Of a stretch of 64,000 bases of DNA, positions 62,001-64,000 are shown in pieces. The first letter of the stretch is position 1. Each line of letters opens with the position of its first letter. A program made the position numbers and the translations under genes. The notes under the pieces were generated by a model. It did no database searches and was not told the origin of the DNA. It saw nothing but the letters and a program-made list of their open reading frames with translations. This DNA comes from SHZI01 sp963802215 (GTDB lineage Bacteria; Pseudomonadota; Gammaproteobacteria; Steroidobacterales; GCA-2729495): positions 1,364,001 to 1,428,000 of the forward strand of contig CAWDHQ010000001.1 of the NCBI GenBank assembly GCA_963802215.1. The letters run 5' to 3'.

Positions 62001-64000
62001 TCGCCGGGCTGCAGGTCATAGGCCGACCGCCACGCCGCGAGCGCGCCAGCGAGGTTGGCGTGGGTGACCACCACGCCCTTGGGCCGCCCGGTGGAGCCCG
62101 AGGTGTAAAGCACGTAGGCGGTATCCTCCGGCTCCACCGCCGTCGCGGGATCGGCGGCGGGCTGGCAGGCGATCGCGGCACCGTCCGCGTCCAGGTCCAC
62201 GCACACGGCGGCGACGGCGAGCAGGTCGCGGGTGACTGCGTTGACGACGACCCCCGACAGCGACGCATCGGTTGCCATCGCGGCGAGCCGCTCCGGGGGA
62301 TAGGTGGGGTCCAGCGGCACGTAGGCCGCACCGGACTTCAGCACCGCGAGCACCGCGACCAGGTAGTCCGGCGTGCGGGGGAGGCAGATGCCGATCCGCG
62401 CACGGTGTCCCAGGCCCAGGCCGAGCAGATGGCGGGACAGGCGACTGGCCCTTCCCTCCAGCCCGGCGTAGGTCAGCGTGTCGCCGCCGAGCTGCACGGC
62501 CACGGCATCCGGCGAGCACAGGGCGCGGGTGCTCACGGTCCGGTGCACGGGCTCGCCCCGGGATGCTGCCGTGGCGTTCCGTCCCAGCGCGAGGAGCCGC
62601 TGGCGCGCACGCAGGTCCAGCAGCGGCAGGCTGGACAGCCTTTGTTCCGGATCGCGGAGTGCGCCCTCCAGGAGGCACAGATAGGCGTCAGCAAGCTGAC
62701 TGATCGTTTCCGGATCGAAGAGATCCGTGGCGTACTCGAAGGTCAGTGCGAGGGTCTGGCCGTCCGCTGCCGCCGTCAGAGTCAGGTCGAAACTGGAGAC
62801 GCCCTGGTCGATCAGCCGGTCCACGCGCAGCTCGAGGTCCCCCGTGCGGCGGCGGCGTTCCGGCAGCCGGACCAGGTTGAACATGACCTGGAACACGGGG
62901 CTGCGTGACAGCGAGCGCTCGGGCGCCAGCGCCTCCACCAGCTGCTCGAAGGGAACCTCCTGGTGCGCCTGCGCGTCGAGCGTCGTCTCGCGGACGCGCG
63001 CGAGCAGCGTGCTGAAGGCCGGGTCGCCCGCCAGGTCCGTCCGCATCACCAGCGTGTTGATGAAGAGCCCGACCACCGGCTCCACGTCCGCGGTGAGCCG
63101 GCCTTCCACCGGCGTCCCCACCAGCACATCCACGGCACCCGAATACCGATGGAGCAGCGCCTTGAATGCCGCGAGCAGCACCATGTAGGGCGTACAGCCC
63201 TGCTCCCGCGCGCGGCGCTCCAGCGCCGCCGACAACGGCAGCGGCACCGCACGCTGGACCCAGGCACCCGCGAACCGCTGCTCCGCCGGACGGGGCCGGT
63301 CGGTGGGCAACTCGAGCGCCGCCGGGGCCCCGGCGAGGCGTTCGCGCCACCAGTCGAGGGCCGACTTCTGCCGGGGACTGCCGGCCTCCGCGCGCTGGCG
63401 GCGCGCGAACCCTGAATAGGTGAGCGGCAGAGCCGGGTGAGGCGACGCTTCCGGTTCGCCACTAAGGATCGCCGCCAGTTCCGCGAACAGCAGGTGGTTT
63501 GACGTGGCATCCGTCACGATGTGCTGCGCCACCAGCAGCAGGTAATGGTCGCGCTCGCCCGTCTTCAGCAGTGTTGCGCGGAAGAGCGGGCCGCGCCCGA
63601 GGTCGAAGGGCTCCCGGGCGAGGCTCGTGAGCTGGCGGTCCAGCTCTGCACCCGGGTCGTCCATGGCGCCGAGGTCACGGAACTCCAGCGGCGCGGGCCC
63701 CGGCGGATCGATGATGGGCACGGGGCGTCCCGCGACGGCCGGAAAGCGGGTACGGAGCGACGGGTGCCGTGCCACCAGCGCATCCAGTGCGGCGCGCAGT
63801 GCCGGAAGGCGCAGCAGGCCGCTGCAGTGGATCGTCCACGCCACGTTGTAGGCCGGGCTGCCCGGGTCCAGCTGCTCGAGGAACCAGAGCCGCTCCTGGC
63901 CAAAAGACAGCGCCGGAGCCGACCCGGAGGCATTGGGCGGCGCCGGGAGCATGTCCGGCCCGTCTGGCGGTGCGCCCTGGCGCCGGGCGTCGATCGCAGC
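59015..64000 (-). CDS. Non-ribosomal peptide synthetase, (T)-C-A-T-C-T, N-terminus outside the window
   Basis: The frame is open to the window edge; its first codons read AAIDARRQ, like the last helix of a carrier domain, so this is probably not the protein start, although an ATG exists at 63952. Counting from that ATG: C domain with QHIVTDATS (the usual HH is QH), A domain about 450-940 with YTSGSTGRPKG, carrier Ser1028, second C domain with HHLVADGWS, and directly a carrier with Ser1582, with no A domain between. The A-domain code reads about D-V-G-E-L-V-S-V-D-K, near ornithine codes; tentative. One GTAG element is in frame at about residues 965-995. The stop overlaps the next NRPS start as GTGA. 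Confidence 0.92.
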   Translation of the reverse strand, partial: AAIDARRQGAPPDGPDMLPAPPNASGSAPALSFGQERLWFLEQLDPGSPAYNVAWTIHCSGLLRLPALRAALDALVARHPSLRTRFPAVAGRPVPIIDPPGPAPLEFRDLGAMDDPGAELDRQLTSLAREPFDLGRGPLFRATLLKTGERDHYLLLVAQHIVTDATSNHLLFAELAAILSGEPEASPHPALPLTYSGFARRQRAEAGSPRQKSALDWWRERLAGAPAALELPTDRPRPAEQRFAGAWVQRAVPLPLSAALERRAREQGCTPYMVLLAAFKALLHRYSGAVDVLVGTPVEGRLTADVEPVVGLFINTLVMRTDLAGDPAFSTLLARVRETTLDAQAHQEVPFEQLVEALAPERSLSRSPVFQVMFNLVRLPERRRRTGDLELRVDRLIDQGVSSFDLTLTAAADGQTLALTFEYATDLFDPETISQLADAYLCLLEGALRDPEQRLSSLPLLDLRARQRLLALGRNATAASRGEPVHRTVSTRALCSPDAVAVQLGGDTLTYAGLEGRASRLSRHLLGLGLGHRARIGICLPRTPDYLVAVLAVLKSGAAYVPLDPTYPPERLAAMATDASLSGVVVNAVTRDLLAVAAVCVDLDADGAAIACQPAADPATAVEPEDTAYVLYTSGSTGRPKGVVVTHANLAGALAAWRSAYDLQPGESHLQMASAAFDVFTGDWVRSLGTGGRLVLCPRDVLLDPPALLALLRTGRIRVAEFVPAIIRLLIGHCRASGGQLPELRLLIVGSDTWHDSELAALRRVTAPGTRLINSYGVAEATVDSTWFEAGTAEVAGPIPIGTPFPGMSVYVLDAHGEPVPRGVPGELCIGGTGVAAGYWNDPELTARKFNPDPHAGVAGARLYRTGDRARWNRSGQLELLGRSDAQFKLRGFRIEPAEIESAIATLPGVAAAAVNLWTPAAGEPRLVAWVVTQDEAVSLDDWRQALRRVLPEHMVPADFFILPSLPLTPNGKVDRVALAAGAPSGATPFPLETRGLDSRGKGVAPEGAPATALEATISRLFRDVLAGGAIAVDTDFFRAGGHSLLATRLLARLREELRAEIPLRLLFEAPTPRGLAAALERRQELRQSSSPPALPGPRPRVPGEAVPLSPMQQRLWFLERLQPGTAAYHLHWMLRLRGPLHREALQAAVDAVVARHEVLRTVFVERSGVPGQVIVAVLRIPVQVLASGDPASLAAHLVTEPFDLEAGPLVRVTLLEDGPQDHRLLVVIHHLVADGWSFAILARDLAAAYNAARRGSAAGPPELPLQYADYALWQQDVLGDGRLGRQLAHWREALAGAPPLLELPGANPRVVSGPVDGPAGGRGEWAERTIPATTVSALRELAVAEGCTLFMVLLAAFKALLGRLAGRTDVVVGTPVAGRSHRALEDLVGFFVNTLVLRTRLEGGQTFRELLGRVRDTTLRAFEHADVPFEKLVEELKPVRSLAHSPLVQVLFALHNQPRQPLELDGLQASVETIATDTVKFDLNLHAAEEGGELHLALAWRNGLYGAEAMHGLLDDFTDLLRDAVATPDRPLAALLQEIPEPRRVPQSTLPATAGPPSGGGVELTATGAALRDLWAALLGRRDLGPDDDFFAVGGHSLLAMRLVAAVADRLGVELPLISIFEAPTIHQLARRVDEKRAAMVTVAAAIPRLPRRPDRGDAG
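60969..61060. repeat. In-frame GTAG-type element, A-T linker of the first NRPS
   Basis: A 92-bp perfect palindrome-like copy whose ends are GCAG/CTGC instead of GTAG/CTAC, read as AGAPSGATP to VAPEGAPA (about residues 965-995 from ATG 63952). The end change removes the TAG that would be a stop in another phase. Confidence 0.9.

Noticed and set aside
63952..63954. Taking the ATG at 63952 as the true start of the first NRPS
   Set aside because: The frame continues without a stop to the window edge and the upstream residues look like the end of a carrier domain.
1..64000. Insertion sequences, prophage or tRNA genes
   Set aside because: I saw no transposase, integrase or phage structural motif, and no cloverleaf-like sequence in the short gaps between genes.

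Overview
The window looks like a chromosomal segment of a high-GC, flagellated gammaproteobacterium. The evidence is the flagellar gene order flhA-flhF-flhG-fliA-motC-motD-DUF2802, zinc-type HemB, CysB/CysH sulfate assimilation, an SthA-type transhydrogenase and many GTAG-type palindromic repeats. A Steroidobacter/Nevskia/Xanthomonas-like lineage is plausible, but I cannot fix the genus. No rRNA, tRNA, CRISPR array, phage or transposase gene was seen, and no stretch over about 300 bp lacks a gene.

Layout. (1) 1-7230, plus strand: the end of a flagellar export, regulation and motor operon, closing with an HDOD-GGDEF diguanylate cyclase. No chemotaxis genes lie between fliA and motC. (2) 7299-14209: a sigma-54 activator without a receiver domain, a methionine-type aminotransferase, a glutamine amidotransferase, a Tat aldo/keto reductase and a copper efflux pair (CopA-like and CopZ-like). 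(3) 14313-25611: a probable catabolic or uptake island with two related MFS transporters, an aldehyde dehydrogenase, a Tat DUF1838 protein, an SMP-30-like membrane protein, a TonB-dependent receptor and an unknown membrane protein, ending in heme O synthase. (4) 25677-36207: a Tat HisC-like aminotransferase, cysH, cysB and a tightly overlapping operon cysG-cysK-hemA-like-hemCD-hemB-hemL. Together this operon could run from glutamyl-tRNA to siroheme. Its HemA is short and its HemC lacks the cofactor cysteine. (5) 36240-49556: PhoX-like lipoprotein, GlpQ, a small coupled operon with a 52-residue MAPEG-like protein, CPBP protease, SthA, serine hydrolase, DMT exporter, outer-membrane barrel protein, multicopper oxidase and amidase. 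(6) 49557-64000, minus strand: cupin, MHS transporter, folE and two large NRPS genes, the first running off the window edge. The visible line is (T)-C-A-T-C-T, then C-A(Gly)-T-C-A-T, with no thioesterase.

The most striking signal is a family of GTAG-ended palindromes. Between genes, their GTAG end often supplies the TAG stop codon of the neighbouring gene (five genes). In the NRPS genes six copies lie inside the reading frame, all in the same phase, which for five of them is the only open one, so they encode 20-31-residue linkers. Two of these copies sit inside adenylation domains. This resembles the Rickettsia palindromic elements in concept. Other palindrome families occur at 7241, 17238, 21021 and 36172.
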